DNA of 64,000 nt, taken from Clostridiales bacterium. Its GTDB lineage: Bacteria > Bacillota > Clostridia > Christensenellales > UBA1242. The stretch spans positions 519,421 to 583,420 of the forward strand of contig DOEE01000003.1 in the NCBI GenBank assembly GCA_003524095.1. The letters run 5' to 3'. The notes beneath the pieces were generated by a model. The model was given only the letters and a program-made list of their open reading frames with translations, had not been told where the DNA came from and made no database searches. Shown in pieces: positions 9,534 through 18,898 of this stretch (within the stretch, counting starts at the first letter, position 1; each line of letters begins with the position of its first letter). The position numbers were made by a program, and so were the translations under genes.

Positions 9534-9622
9534 AATTATTCTCCTTTATTTTATTTAATATATACCCAAAACCAAGCCAAATCTATGGAGATTAGAAATG
9601 ACATAGCCAAAGGTTACAATGT

Positions 9623-9651
9623 ATTATAACAAATTAAATTTTACTTGTAAA
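9623..9651 (-). promoter_or_regulatory. Sigma-A type promoter for rpsO
   Basis: On the minus strand TTTACA and TATAAT are separated by exactly 17 nt. The transcript would have an untranslated leader of about 80 nt. That leader contains CTATG...CATAG complementary segments that could form a structure for S15 autoregulation; this last point is inference. Confidence 0.7.
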
Positions 9652-9685
9652 CAATTTTTGCAAAAATTAGTCCAAAAAATACTTA

Positions 9686-10129
9686 CTATAATTCTTTTTC
9701 TTCGTTTGTGATTTGATTTATATATTCTTTTCTATCAGTATTGTAATCAGTGCCTGCAAATCTCTTTTGCATAAAGTCCATATACACTTGATTAATCTCT
9801 TTGTCTCTAGGATAAATTTCGGTATCCATGTCAAACCCAACTCTAAATAGCATATAGTCATCGATTGCATATATATTTATATCACTAAGTATATTGCTAT
9901 AAGATACACTATCTGGAAAAAGGCTTGCATATTCACATATCAAAGGATTACGCTTTTTGTACTCATCGATATCAAACTGCGTATCTTGGCACTTAACATA
10001 CATAAAGTCCTTGTTATTTTGATTAACCCATTCAAAGTTATCTCTAAAATCATCGTCAAGTATTTTAAGCCCTGCTAGTTCAAAAACCTTCTTTAATTCC
10101 CTAGGTTTTAATTGTGTTAAATATTTCAT
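9686..10129 (-). CDS. Protein of unknown function, 147 residues
   Basis: I do not recognise this family. The protein is soluble-looking, acidic and rich in Asp, Tyr and Asn, with no signal peptide, membrane segment or metal-binding cysteine pair. The N-terminal part (KYLTQLKPRELKKVFELAG) looks like a short helical segment. The gene has a good promoter (10160-10188), a GGTGGGG Shine-Dalgarno-like sequence and codon use like its neighbours, which argues that it is real. It lies alone between hemZ and the rpsO promoter, so context gives no function. Confidence 0.75.
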   Translation of the reverse strand: MKYLTQLKPRELKKVFELAGLKILDDDFRDNFEWVNQNNKDFMYVKCQDTQFDIDEYKKRNPLICEYASLFPDSVSYSNILSDINIYAIDDYMLFRVGFDMDTEIYPRDKEINQVYMDFMQKRFAGTDYNTDRKEYINQITNEEKEL

Positions 10130-10159
10130 AAAATCCCCACCATATTTTCGATTATACTA

Positions 10160-10188
10160 ATTTTATCACATTATGGCAGATTTGTCAA
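10160..10188 (-). promoter_or_regulatory. Sigma-A type promoter for the 147-residue gene
   Basis: TTGACA and TAAAAT on the minus strand are separated by 17 nt. The predicted start site lies about 20-25 nt upstream of the ATG at 10129. Confidence 0.75.
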
Positions 10189-10193
10189 TATTG

Positions 10194-11609
10194 CTAATTC
10201 TTACAAAACAACTCGGCTTTTTTTGCAATCATCTCATCAATTCGATTTATATATTCGTCTATATTTTTGAGATTAGCAAATCTTTCGATTTTGTTATTTA
10301 TTGAATAATATCTTTTTGAAATTGCGTTTGCCCCACAAGCGATAACAGATGCAAATTCTTCCATACTATCTATATTAAATATGGACGGATTATTTTTGAA
10401 GTATCCAATATTTTCAAGGTTGCCTATCATGTTCTTTTGTTTGTACAAGTAATATGGCTTGTAACCCGCTTCGGTTAGTTTTTGATAGGAATAATCCACC
10501 ATTTTCATTACTTCCAAGTCATTTGTGGTTTGTGTATTTGACTCTTTGAGTTCACTTCCACGTTTGACACTTAGAGTATGAATTGTGATATTGTCTGGTG
10601 CATAATCAATGGCTGTATTGACGGACTTTTTGAATGTCGAAAGTTTTTCGCAAGACAAACCTGCAATCAAATCCATATTAATTACAAAATTATATCCAAG
10701 TGCTAATTTGTAAGCATCCATAATGTCTTTTAAAGTATGTGTTCTTCCAATTTCTTTGAGAGTTTTGTTACAGAAAGTTTGTGGATTAATACTAATTCGT
10801 GTTACACCATGACTACTCAAAACATCGAGTTTTTCTTTGGTTATTGTATCAGGTCTTCCGCACTCAACCGTAAATTCACTAACTTTGTAGTTTATTAAAC
10901 TTAATAAATCATCAAGTTGACTAGCGGATAGTATTGTTGGAGTCCCACCACCGATATAAATTGATTTTATTAAATAATTCTTTTTTTCAATCAATTTTTT
11001 GGTTTCAATAATTTCTTTTTTGAGTGCTTCCAAATATGGTTCTAGTTTGTTTCTGCACTTGTCTATAGGAAGCGAGATAAACGAACAATAATAGCATTTG
11101 CTTGGGCAAAATGGAATGTTTATATAAAGGTCAACTAGGTTGTCATTTTTGATAACAAAACTTTGATTTTTGATAATTTCTTTGACAATTTTGGCTTTTT
11201 CCAAACTAACTCCGAACTTTGTGGTTAGCATATTAAAAGCCTTCATATAATCCCCGCCACATTCTTTTGTAAGTTCATAAGTAAGTTTGGTTGGTCTAAT
11301 TCCAGTTAGACTTCCCCAAGGCAAATTTTTTTGTGGCTTAATTTTTTTGAGTAAATTAAACAAAAGTAGTTTTGCATATCTTTTTTTGTAACGTTCAGGA
11401 AACCTTGAATCAATTATTTTTTCGTTTGAGACATATTCCTTTTCATCAAAATTGGAAGTCAACTTTGTTTCAATATCCAAATCCACTACATTTTGTTCAA
11501 TATTAAATTCATAATTCAAATTTTCTATTTCTTCTGAGTCAAAAAATAGTTTGAGAACAAGAGTTAATTCATCAAGTAATTTTTCGTCAGAAACGTTAAT
11601 TTTTATCAT
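10194..11609 (-). CDS. hemZ: HemZ-family radical SAM protein (coproporphyrinogen dehydrogenase-like)
   Basis: A 471-residue radical-SAM protein with the cluster-binding CxxxCxxC at Cys168, Cys172 and Cys175 (FCPSKCYYC). The preceding N-terminal domain ends in LPWGSLTGIRPTK, characteristic of HemZ rather than HemN or HemW. Later HemN-like landmarks are YIGGGTPT, RISINPQT and the MIGNLENIGY segment. The family is named for oxygen-independent coproporphyrinogen III oxidation; whether this organism makes haem cannot be told here. Its ATG shares one base with the relA stop codon (TAATG), so it is translationally coupled to relA, an arrangement common in Clostridia. Confidence 0.88.
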   Translation of the reverse strand: MIKINVSDEKLLDELTLVLKLFFDSEEIENLNYEFNIEQNVVDLDIETKLTSNFDEKEYVSNEKIIDSRFPERYKKRYAKLLLFNLLKKIKPQKNLPWGSLTGIRPTKLTYELTKECGGDYMKAFNMLTTKFGVSLEKAKIVKEIIKNQSFVIKNDNLVDLYINIPFCPSKCYYCSFISLPIDKCRNKLEPYLEALKKEIIETKKLIEKKNYLIKSIYIGGGTPTILSASQLDDLLSLINYKVSEFTVECGRPDTITKEKLDVLSSHGVTRISINPQTFCNKTLKEIGRTHTLKDIMDAYKLALGYNFVINMDLIAGLSCEKLSTFKKSVNTAIDYAPDNITIHTLSVKRGSELKESNTQTTNDLEVMKMVDYSYQKLTEAGYKPYYLYKQKNMIGNLENIGYFKNNPSIFNIDSMEEFASVIACGANAISKRYYSINNKIERFANLKNIDEYINRIDEMIAKKAELFCKN

Positions 11610-13786
11610 TATACAGTCCTATATACTTCTATTGCAAAAGGCAGTTGCTTAAGTTTATTAATAAGATAATCTAGTTCAGCCTTGTCTTTGATGCTTAGTT
11701 GAATTGTAATTATTGCTTTGTTTTCTTGTCTCTTTTTTGCCACAAGTCCAACCAAATTCACTTTTTCGTCATTTAGTCTTTTTGTAAGGTCAGCCATCAA
11801 ATTATTTGTATCATTTGCAAGCATTGTAATAGAGCCAACAAAGTCTTTGTTGTCGTTCTTGTGCCAAGAACACTCAATAAGTCTTTCAAATTCCAAGTTT
11901 TTAAGTGCATCACAATCTTTGCGATGAATTGTGATTCCGTTTCCCCTAGAAATATAGCCAATAATTTCGTCGCCCGGCAAAGGATTACAACATCTTGCAA
12001 TCTTGGTGAGTAGGTTTGAAAAACCTTTGATTTCAATCTCTCCGTCATTTTTGTAGTCAGAGAGAGAATACTCTTTTTGTTCACGAGTTTGCATGTCAGA
12101 TTTGTAGAGTGAATTTAGTTTGTTCAAAATCTGATTTGCAGTTATTCCGCCATAACCCACTGACGCATACATATCTTCCAAACTTTGAAAACTATATTTG
12201 TCATAAACTTCTTCTAGATATTTGTCTTCCATAAGTTTTGATAAATTTAGATTTTTAAGTTTTGCATTACTCTCCAAAATGCTTTTTCCTTTTTTGATAT
12301 TGTCTTCCTTCATTTCCCGTTTGAAAAAGGCATTAATTTTGGATTTAGCACCATTTGTTTTGACAATTTTTAGCCAATCTCTCGAAGGTCCTTTCGCATT
12401 TGGATTGGTTATTATTTCTATAGTATCGCCATTATTCATTGGAGTTGTCAAAGGCACCATTCTACCATTAATCTTAGCACCAACACAGGTATTTCCGATG
12501 TTGCTATGAATTGCATAGGCAAAATCAACTGGAGTTGAACCTTCAGGGAAATCTAATATTTTGCCCATAGGAGACTGAACAAAGATTTTTCCAGAATAAA
12601 CGTCGGTTTTCATTAACTCCAAAAGTTCGTCGTTGGATTTTTCTTTGTGTAAGTCCATAATAGACCTAATATAGTTAATCTTAACACCGCTTTCGTCTAC
12701 TTTTTTCTTTTCCTTGTATGCCCAGTGTGCTGCAAACCCATACTCTGCATAAGTGTGCATTTCAAAGGTTCTAATTTGAATTTCTACCGGATCACCATTA
12801 TCCAAAATAACAGCGGTGTGCAAAGATTGATAGCCATTTTCTTTTGGGTTGGCAATATAATCTTTGAAGTTTCCAAGTGGCTTAAAAATTGTAAAGACCT
12901 TACCAAGAGCCGAGTAACATTGTTCAACTGTATCCACCAAAATTCTTACAGCCAAAATATCCATTATTTGATTAAGTCTGTTTTCTTTAAAATCGCCCTT
13001 ATCTGCTAATTTTTTGAGATAATTATTTCTGCCATAAATATCGTTTATGGAACTTACTGCCATATTCTTGCTTTGTAGTTTTTTGGCTATACTATAAATT
13101 TGTTTTTGTCTGCCATAAACTACGACATTAGGACAAATGGACAGCATTTCAACTTTGAGTTTGCTAATAACTTTTTTAATTTGAGAGTTTCTCTCCTCGA
13201 CATATTTGCTTAAAGTCGAAACAAGTTCACTATACATCTGTGGTTTGTAATACTTAAAAGTTGCATTACCAAAAGCATTTTTTATTTGACTAAGTCCAAG
13301 CATTTGGCTAATTGGAAAATATATGTCAGTTACTTCCTTCATGTAACTAGACAATTCATTTTCCTCAAAACAATTCAAAAAATCCAGTTTTGTAAGTTCA
13401 ATACAAAGTTTAATAATCATTACTCTTATATCTTTTGCAAGAGCGATAAACATTTTCTTGATATTTTCTAATTGTTCTTGGTGAGTTGACAAATTTAAAT
13501 TTTCAATTTTTTCAAGTCTTTCAAAGATGTTTTTAACGTCTTTAGACATAATTTTTGGGTCAATTTCAAGACTATTAGCCTTATAAACCGGATAAATAAG
13601 TCCAATTATAACTGACTCATAGTCAAGCTTTTGAGCCATAATATTTGTACCTATTTTTTCGGCAAACTCAATTGTATAAAGACCTTCTTTTTGATACAAA
13701 TCTTTGAGATATTCATAAACTTTAGAAATTTTTTCAACGGAATTTTGGTCATAATATTTATTTAGAAGATTCAAAAACTCAGGCAT
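11609..13786 (-). CDS. relA: RelA/SpoT-type (p)ppGpp synthetase with eroded hydrolase domain
   Basis: A long Rel enzyme of 725 residues. The N-terminal hydrolase region (1-200) has lost its active site. The usual LLHDVVEDT reads LIYPVYKAN (63-71), and LADRLHNM reads LCIELTKL (127-134). The synthetase looks intact: YGRQKQIYSI (224-233), Asp276 in MDILAVR, FKDYIANPKENGYQS (307-321) and Glu335 in EIQIRT. An extra stretch of about 30 residues sits between the YSI and MDI motifs. A TGS domain follows (about 390-460), then an RCCNPLPGDEI zinc-finger-like motif and a C-terminal ACT domain. So it should make but not degrade alarmone. It lies in secDF-recJ-relA-hemZ, the standard clostridial order. 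Confidence 0.93.
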   Translation of the reverse strand: MPEFLNLLNKYYDQNSVEKISKVYEYLKDLYQKEGLYTIEFAEKIGTNIMAQKLDYESVIIGLIYPVYKANSLEIDPKIMSKDVKNIFERLEKIENLNLSTHQEQLENIKKMFIALAKDIRVMIIKLCIELTKLDFLNCFEENELSSYMKEVTDIYFPISQMLGLSQIKNAFGNATFKYYKPQMYSELVSTLSKYVEERNSQIKKVISKLKVEMLSICPNVVVYGRQKQIYSIAKKLQSKNMAVSSINDIYGRNNYLKKLADKGDFKENRLNQIMDILAVRILVDTVEQCYSALGKVFTIFKPLGNFKDYIANPKENGYQSLHTAVILDNGDPVEIQIRTFEMHTYAEYGFAAHWAYKEKKKVDESGVKINYIRSIMDLHKEKSNDELLELMKTDVYSGKIFVQSPMGKILDFPEGSTPVDFAYAIHSNIGNTCVGAKINGRMVPLTTPMNNGDTIEIITNPNAKGPSRDWLKIVKTNGAKSKINAFFKREMKEDNIKKGKSILESNAKLKNLNLSKLMEDKYLEEVYDKYSFQSLEDMYASVGYGGITANQILNKLNSLYKSDMQTREQKEYSLSDYKNDGEIEIKGFSNLLTKIARCCNPLPGDEIIGYISRGNGITIHRKDCDALKNLEFERLIECSWHKNDNKDFVGSITMLANDTNNLMADLTKRLNDEKVNLVGLVAKKRQENKAIITIQLSIKDKAELDYLINKLKQLPFAIEVYRTV

Positions 13787-13798
13787 AGTAACTCCTTT

Positions 13799-16177
13799 TT
13801 AAATGTTTATTAACTGACTTACGAAATTGTATATACTAGAATTTTCCAAGTTGCTTTTGATATTGTTAATATTAATAAGACCGTCTTCAAACTTGCAAAT
13901 TCCCAATTCTTCCATAGTTAGCATAAAGAAATAAAATTCATTGTATTTTGCATTTTTATCTATAAAATTATGTCTTTTTAGGTTGTTAAAATAGGTTATT
14001 AAATCAGGCATTGGAGTTGCATTTTTGTAGGCTTTGACAGCAAGCATATTTTTTGCAAACACTTCACGACTGACATCAATTCCTTTGAACATATCCATAT
14101 TAATCTTAGAATTAAGGGTATAAATTTTGTTAAATTTGTTAGATAGATGAGCAATATATCCCTCAACCAAAAAATTATCAAGGATAAAGATATTGTTATA
14201 GTCCTTTAAATTTATATCACTATTTGGTGCAAAAACAAAAGTATTTTCGCCACATGCGTTATGAATATCAAATAATTCATAGTTTTTGATACTAGGAATC
14301 AACTTGATAGCCTTAAAATATGTATCCATATCATAAATAAGAACTGCTGTTCCAAACAAAGATTTTGTACTCATATCATTAATTCTTTTGATTGCACTAT
14401 CAAAAGAAAGTTGTTTATATGACATAAATTCGCTTTTGCATTGAATGTACTTAAGTTCGGACAAATAATTTGCAGAAATAATCTCGCTTTTGGTCGCTGT
14501 ACTTAGTTTTGAGTAATTTACATGACGTATAAAACCAGTGATTTTTTCCTTGTTTGCAAATTTTTCTAGTGTTAGTTCAACTATAACTTCTTTTGGACAA
14601 TTAACACTCAAATTATAATAATATTCGCCCTTTCCAAATCCAATTAGATTTAAATTTCCTTGTTTTATTCTTAGATGTTGTGGATAATTTGACATTCTTG
14701 AAACGTTATTTTCAGTGAGTGCAAGTCTAAACATTGGTTTTTCATTTTTGAAACCACATGGCTCAAAAATGGATAATTGTTGCAAAAATTCCACCGATAA
14801 ATCCATTTCTGAAATGTCTAAATCATAATATTTTTTGGTGAGTAACTCACTTTCGTTGATGTGAGTTAAAACATAATCATTTATTCTATTTCTAAACTCT
14901 TTGAGATTTTTTCGCTCAATAGATAATCCACCTGCCTGATTATGTCCGCCAAATCTAATAAGCAAGTCACTAACCGATGTCAAAGCATCAAATATATTAA
15001 CACCCGGAATACTACGGCAAGACCCCTTAAATTCGCCATCAACCATGCTTAGTAGACATACAGGCTTGTTGTATCTCTCTACTAGTTTTGAACAAATTAT
15101 TCCAAGAACACCACTCTCCCAAGTTTCATTATACAAAACTATCATACCAAGTCTAGAAACATTAGTATCTTCAAGCATTTCACACGCAGACGCAAATATA
15201 TTATTTGTTTCGACCACACGCTTGTCATTAAGTTCCACTAATAAATCAATATTCTCTTTAATCTGGGCATCATCATTTTTGACATACAAATTAAATGAAA
15301 TTATTGCATCTCCCATCCTTCCAGTTGCATTAATCTTTGGTGCAAGTTTAAAACTTATATCAGTACTGCTAAGCGGAAAACTAATTTTTAGTTCGGAACA
15401 AAGTTTTTTGAGTCCTTTTGGAAGTTGACTCTTTTGATTTTCTAACCCCAACTTGACAATTGCCCTGTTTTCATCCATGAGTGGCACAATATCTGCTACA
15501 GTTGCAAGTGTGGCTATTGTAGTATATTTGAGTGCTTCATTAAGCCCGCCCAAAGCATGAACAAGTTTGAGTGCAACACCAGCCCCACAAAGTTCCTTGA
15601 ATGGATATAATTGGTCTTCAAGTTTCGGATTAATTATGAGTGTATTTGGAATAACACTTGGAATGTCGTGGTGGTCAGTTACAATTATATCTATTCCAAG
15701 AGACTTGCAATAATCAATCTCATCAACACAAGTAATTCCACAATCGACAGTGATTATCAAATCAGGACTATACATAGATTTAACTTTGTCCAAACTGTCT
15801 ATTGTTAATCCATATCCATCAACAACCCTGTTTGGCAAAAATACATTTGTATCAACACCTATACTTTTGAAATACTTAAAAAGTATTGCCGAAGCACTAA
15901 TTCCGTCAGTATCATAGTCGCCCATGATTAAAATTCGTTTTTTTGACATGATATAGTACTTAATTTTGTCAACAACTTCTTGCATGTTTTTAAGCAAGAA
16001 AGGATTGTATAGCGAAGATACCCCGCTATTTAAGTATTTGTCAATTTTGTCTTCGTTGTCTATTCCCCTAGCAAAAAGCAGTTTAACAATATCTTGACAT
16101 AAGTTAAACTTTTGCGACATTCTCAAAATTTCTTTGTTATTAAATTCAATTCCTTCTGTTTTACTTACAAATTTCAT
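13799..16177 (-). CDS. recJ: Single-stranded-DNA-specific exonuclease RecJ
   Basis: A 5'-3' exonuclease for recombination and repair. The DHH-family metal motifs are present: GDYDTDGISAS (86-96), TVDCG and VTDHHD (around 150). The DHHA1 region follows (RFGGHNQAGGLSI). At 792 residues it has the C-terminal extension seen in firmicute RecJ. It begins 66 nt downstream of the secF stop, past a terminator, and relA begins 12 nt after its stop codon. No separate promoter is evident, so expression probably needs read-through from secDF. Confidence 0.95.
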   Translation of the reverse strand: MKFVSKTEGIEFNNKEILRMSQKFNLCQDIVKLLFARGIDNEDKIDKYLNSGVSSLYNPFLLKNMQEVVDKIKYYIMSKKRILIMGDYDTDGISASAILFKYFKSIGVDTNVFLPNRVVDGYGLTIDSLDKVKSMYSPDLIITVDCGITCVDEIDYCKSLGIDIIVTDHHDIPSVIPNTLIINPKLEDQLYPFKELCGAGVALKLVHALGGLNEALKYTTIATLATVADIVPLMDENRAIVKLGLENQKSQLPKGLKKLCSELKISFPLSSTDISFKLAPKINATGRMGDAIISFNLYVKNDDAQIKENIDLLVELNDKRVVETNNIFASACEMLEDTNVSRLGMIVLYNETWESGVLGIICSKLVERYNKPVCLLSMVDGEFKGSCRSIPGVNIFDALTSVSDLLIRFGGHNQAGGLSIERKNLKEFRNRINDYVLTHINESELLTKKYYDLDISEMDLSVEFLQQLSIFEPCGFKNEKPMFRLALTENNVSRMSNYPQHLRIKQGNLNLIGFGKGEYYYNLSVNCPKEVIVELTLEKFANKEKITGFIRHVNYSKLSTATKSEIISANYLSELKYIQCKSEFMSYKQLSFDSAIKRINDMSTKSLFGTAVLIYDMDTYFKAIKLIPSIKNYELFDIHNACGENTFVFAPNSDINLKDYNNIFILDNFLVEGYIAHLSNKFNKIYTLNSKINMDMFKGIDVSREVFAKNMLAVKAYKNATPMPDLITYFNNLKRHNFIDKNAKYNEFYFFMLTMEELGICKFEDGLININNIKSNLENSSIYNFVSQLINI

Positions 16178-16213
16178 ATCCTAACCTTTTTAGGCTACTA
16201 CCAAATAACAAAA

Positions 16214-16235
16214 AGCCCCTTGGTAACAAAGGGCT
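16214..16235 (-). terminator. Intrinsic terminator after secF
   Basis: AGCCCTTTG pairs with CAAGGGGCT (one G-U pair) around a 4-nt loop and is followed by TTTTTG on the minus strand. It starts 8 nt after the secF stop. The plus strand also carries a T-run, so it could work in both directions. Confidence 0.85.
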
Positions 16236-16242
16236 TTTTTTG

Positions 16243-17262
16243 TTAAACAACAATTTTTTCGTCAGTTTTTGATGTTTGTGTAGATTTCTTATTTTCAGCT
16301 TCAATTTTTCTTTTGAGAGTAGCGTCTTTGTCTTTTTTGTACCAAAAAGACCAAATACTAAATTCAAAGAAGTAAATGCCAAATAATCCGACCATAAGTG
16401 AAACTATAATCGATAGCATTGTATAAATTAGAGTTGAATTTCCAAAGAACATTATTGCAAACAAAGACAAACTTAAAAGTGCAACAAAAATCATTATAGG
16501 TTTAATGGTGCGGGCATACGCATCATAAACCCTGTCAGCATTACTATATTTATTGTATTTTTCAACATTAAGATTTGACCTGATATAATTGTTCAAGTAA
16601 CTTGAAATTATAATTGTAGATATAGTCATAACAAAATATGATACAACAAAATAGTAATTAAATGGTATTCTAGCCACTATCATTACAGTAAGTAGCATAG
16701 CAATTTCAAAGAGAATTGTCAATACAATTGACACACTTGCTGTCAAATTATATCTAATTGCATAATAGATAAATACAAATAGCATAATACATGCCAATGC
16801 CAAAACCGAGTATCCGATTAGCGATGAGACATCTTTTGGCAAGATTTTATAGGTGTCTGTTGTTGTAATTGTAACTGGACTGGTTAATTTGTCGCCAGTA
16901 TTTTCTAGTAATTTTGTTTCAATTGTATTTTTGAGAGTTTCGATTTGAGTATCAAATTCTCCGTTTTCATTGGCAATTTTGACAAGTAGTCCGTTTTGAG
17001 CACCATCACCAATTTTTTCAATTCTAAAATCAGTAAATTCAGATTTAACAAGGGTTTTTAGTTGTTTGGATAATTCCTTGTATTCTGTATTAGTTACAGT
17101 TGTGTTAAATTTAACATCAAAAGAACTAACTGTTTTGAAGTCATAGTCATAATTAAGACCAAATACAAATCCAAAAATTATAGATACAACCAATAGGACA
17201 ATAGGAATTAACATCCAATATTTAAATCTTGAAATAATATTCAATTTATTATTCGACTTCAT
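16243..17262 (-). CDS. secF: Protein translocase subunit SecF
   Basis: An inner-membrane partner of SecD in the accessory complex that helps SecYEG export proteins using the proton gradient. It shows one N-terminal membrane segment, an extracellular domain (about 50-170) and five further membrane segments. The family's DFKTV..DV-like start (YDYDFKTVSSFDV) is present. Two ATGs are possible. The one at 17271 abuts the GGGGGG Shine-Dalgarno; the one at 17262 has it 9 nt upstream and is preferred. The start overlaps the 3' end of secD, implying coupling. A Lys-rich cytoplasmic tail ends the protein. Confidence 0.88.
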   Translation of the reverse strand: MKSNNKLNIISRFKYWMLIPIVLLVVSIIFGFVFGLNYDYDFKTVSSFDVKFNTTVTNTEYKELSKQLKTLVKSEFTDFRIEKIGDGAQNGLLVKIANENGEFDTQIETLKNTIETKLLENTGDKLTSPVTITTTDTYKILPKDVSSLIGYSVLALACIMLFVFIYYAIRYNLTASVSIVLTILFEIAMLLTVMIVARIPFNYYFVVSYFVMTISTIIISSYLNNYIRSNLNVEKYNKYSNADRVYDAYARTIKPIMIFVALLSLSLFAIMFFGNSTLIYTMLSIIVSLMVGLFGIYFFEFSIWSFWYKKDKDATLKRKIEAENKKSTQTSKTDEKIVV

Positions 17263-18535
17263 CAATTTCATCCCCCCTTACAAAGTTCACTTTCTTTTCG
17301 TTTCTAAGATTGAAAGCTGTGTAATCAACTGCAAGAACTTTGTTTAAGAACAAGCTAGTAAACGCAGTTGCAGGAATTGTAATTACAAAGTTAAGTGCCA
17401 TAATTCTAATTGCATTGCTTGGAACAATCATAGTTAGTAGTACTGTTCCAGTTGTAATTAGTAGCACGTCCAAAATATTAAATAATGCAGGTTTGTATGC
17501 TGAAGTAAATGAAACTATGAATTTCTTGCCCATTGCATATTCTTTTTTAACTCTGTTGAGATAGAACATGTGAAGGAAGTAATTGAATACAAATCCCAAC
17601 ATAAATCCAATCCAGCCAGCAAATGTAACTTGCATATCACATAGTGCCGAAATAATAACACTAACCATAAGGGCAAAAATATAAGAAAGCATTGAAACCA
17701 AGCCCAATTCTCTAAATAATATAACGCCAATTATAACACAGGCAATAACTATAACAACAGTTGTAACATAAATTGCAATCTTAGTCGCATTTCCAAAAGT
17801 GCCTTTGACTTCAATCGGGTCAAGTTCAGTCGACATATTAACACCAATAAGTGAACTTTCTAACTTTCTAGCATATTCTTCGCCAGTTTTTTTGTTAGTA
17901 ATTCCCGAACCCGAGATAAAAGTGTATCCATAACTATTTTCTTCGGTTACTTTTGGTTCTGAGAAAGCATTCTCATAGTCTTTGTCCATGTAAATATACA
18001 TGGTTTGTTTGTCCGAACTTGCAACTTCTTTTGTAAGTTTTGCAAATTTTTCCTTGCCCTTTTCGGTAAACTCAATATAAACGCCATGAGTAGTTCCGCT
18101 AAGCATATACTTAACACTAGCAATATCTTGACCTGTTACTTTTGCCTCGGCATCTTTACCCGATTCAGACTTCATCTCAATAAGTCCAACCAAGTAGTTT
18201 TTGTTAATAGAAGTATCAGGAACTTCGATAGTTATTTTGTTGTCCGAACACAAATATACTTTGGCATCAGAATAGTTTAGGTCTAGTAAGTATTGGATTC
18301 TTTCAACTGTTTTGTTGTAAGCGTCCATTTTGTTGCCTTCGTACCAGTCTGCAACTTCCAAATTGTAAGTATTTTTTATTCCACCATTAAGTTCCAAACC
18401 CATATGCAAATTGCCAATACCTAAGTAGTTGTAATTTGTTCCGGGAACAGGAAATGAAATAAATGTTAAAAGTAAACTCAAAACAATAAAAATACTAACA
18501 AGTACATAATTTCTAATTGCTCTTTTTTTCTTCAT
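17249..18535 (-). CDS. secD: Protein translocase subunit SecD
   Basis: The larger partner of SecF. The 428-residue protein has an N-terminal membrane helix, an extracellular region containing LGIGNLHMGLELNGG (family pattern LGLDLxGG) and a C-terminal block of membrane helices. It is much shorter than proteobacterial SecD but in the range for Clostridia. A promoter about 120 nt upstream and a terminator after secF define a secD-secF unit. The nearby yajC (19384-19875) supplies the third component. Confidence 0.9.
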   Translation of the reverse strand: MKKKRAIRNYVLVSIFIVLSLLLTFISFPVPGTNYNYLGIGNLHMGLELNGGIKNTYNLEVADWYEGNKMDAYNKTVERIQYLLDLNYSDAKVYLCSDNKITIEVPDTSINKNYLVGLIEMKSESGKDAEAKVTGQDIASVKYMLSGTTHGVYIEFTEKGKEKFAKLTKEVASSDKQTMYIYMDKDYENAFSEPKVTEENSYGYTFISGSGITNKKTGEEYARKLESSLIGVNMSTELDPIEVKGTFGNATKIAIYVTTVVIVIACVIIGVILFRELGLVSMLSYIFALMVSVIISALCDMQVTFAGWIGFMLGFVFNYFLHMFYLNRVKKEYAMGKKFIVSFTSAYKPALFNILDVLLITTGTVLLTMIVPSNAIRIMALNFVITIPATAFTSLFLNKVLAVDYTAFNLRNEKKVNFVRGDEIDEVE

Positions 18536-18653
18536 TTATTGCTCCAAAAATATAAAAGTCATTTATAATTAATAATTGCCAATATTATTAATTTCAAGAC
18601 ATTATAATCAAAAAAATAATTAATACTATGCAAAACTTAATTAATCACATACA

Positions 18654-18683
18654 ATTATACAATATATTCCAAAAATAAGTCAA
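18654..18683 (-). promoter_or_regulatory. Sigma-A type promoter for secDF
   Basis: TTGACT and TATAAT on the minus strand are separated by 18 nt, with an A/T-rich surround. It lies downstream of the terminator at 18769-18793 and upstream of secD. Confidence 0.7.
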
Positions 18684-18768
18684 TTCATTTTGGGTCAAAT
18701 TATCCTAAAAATACTTGATTTTTTAATTATATTTTTTAAAAGCAAATTTTTTTTAATTTAAAAAAAAA

Positions 18769-18793
18769 TTCTTTGAGTCATATTCTCAAAGAA
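18769..18793 (-). terminator. Intrinsic terminator downstream of the TIGR04086 gene
   Basis: A perfect 9-bp stem (TTCTTTGAG with CTCAAAGAA) around a 7-nt loop is followed on the minus strand by a long T-run. It lies about 105 nt after the stop codon of the upstream gene. Confidence 0.85.
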
Positions 18794-18898
18794 TTAATTA
18801 ATTTTTTAATTAATTTTTATTATGTTTGTTTTAATTTTTGATTACTAGATGACAAAACAATTAAATCTTAAAACAAAATTATTATTTATAAAATTTGA

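Larger units (their letters stand above)
18536..18898. other. 363-nt AT-rich intergenic region between the TIGR04086 gene and secD
   Basis: Very AT-rich. It holds a terminator hairpin for the upstream gene at 18769-18793 and a sigma-A type promoter for secD at 18654-18683, leaving a leader of about 110 nt before secD. I see no credible coding frame on either strand and no repeat family. Confidence 0.7.

Noticed and set aside
9540..9620. S15-binding leader RNA upstream of rpsO
   Set aside because: Complementary CTATG/CATAG segments are present, but the pairing is short and I cannot show the S15 recognition features, so it is mentioned only within the promoter entry.
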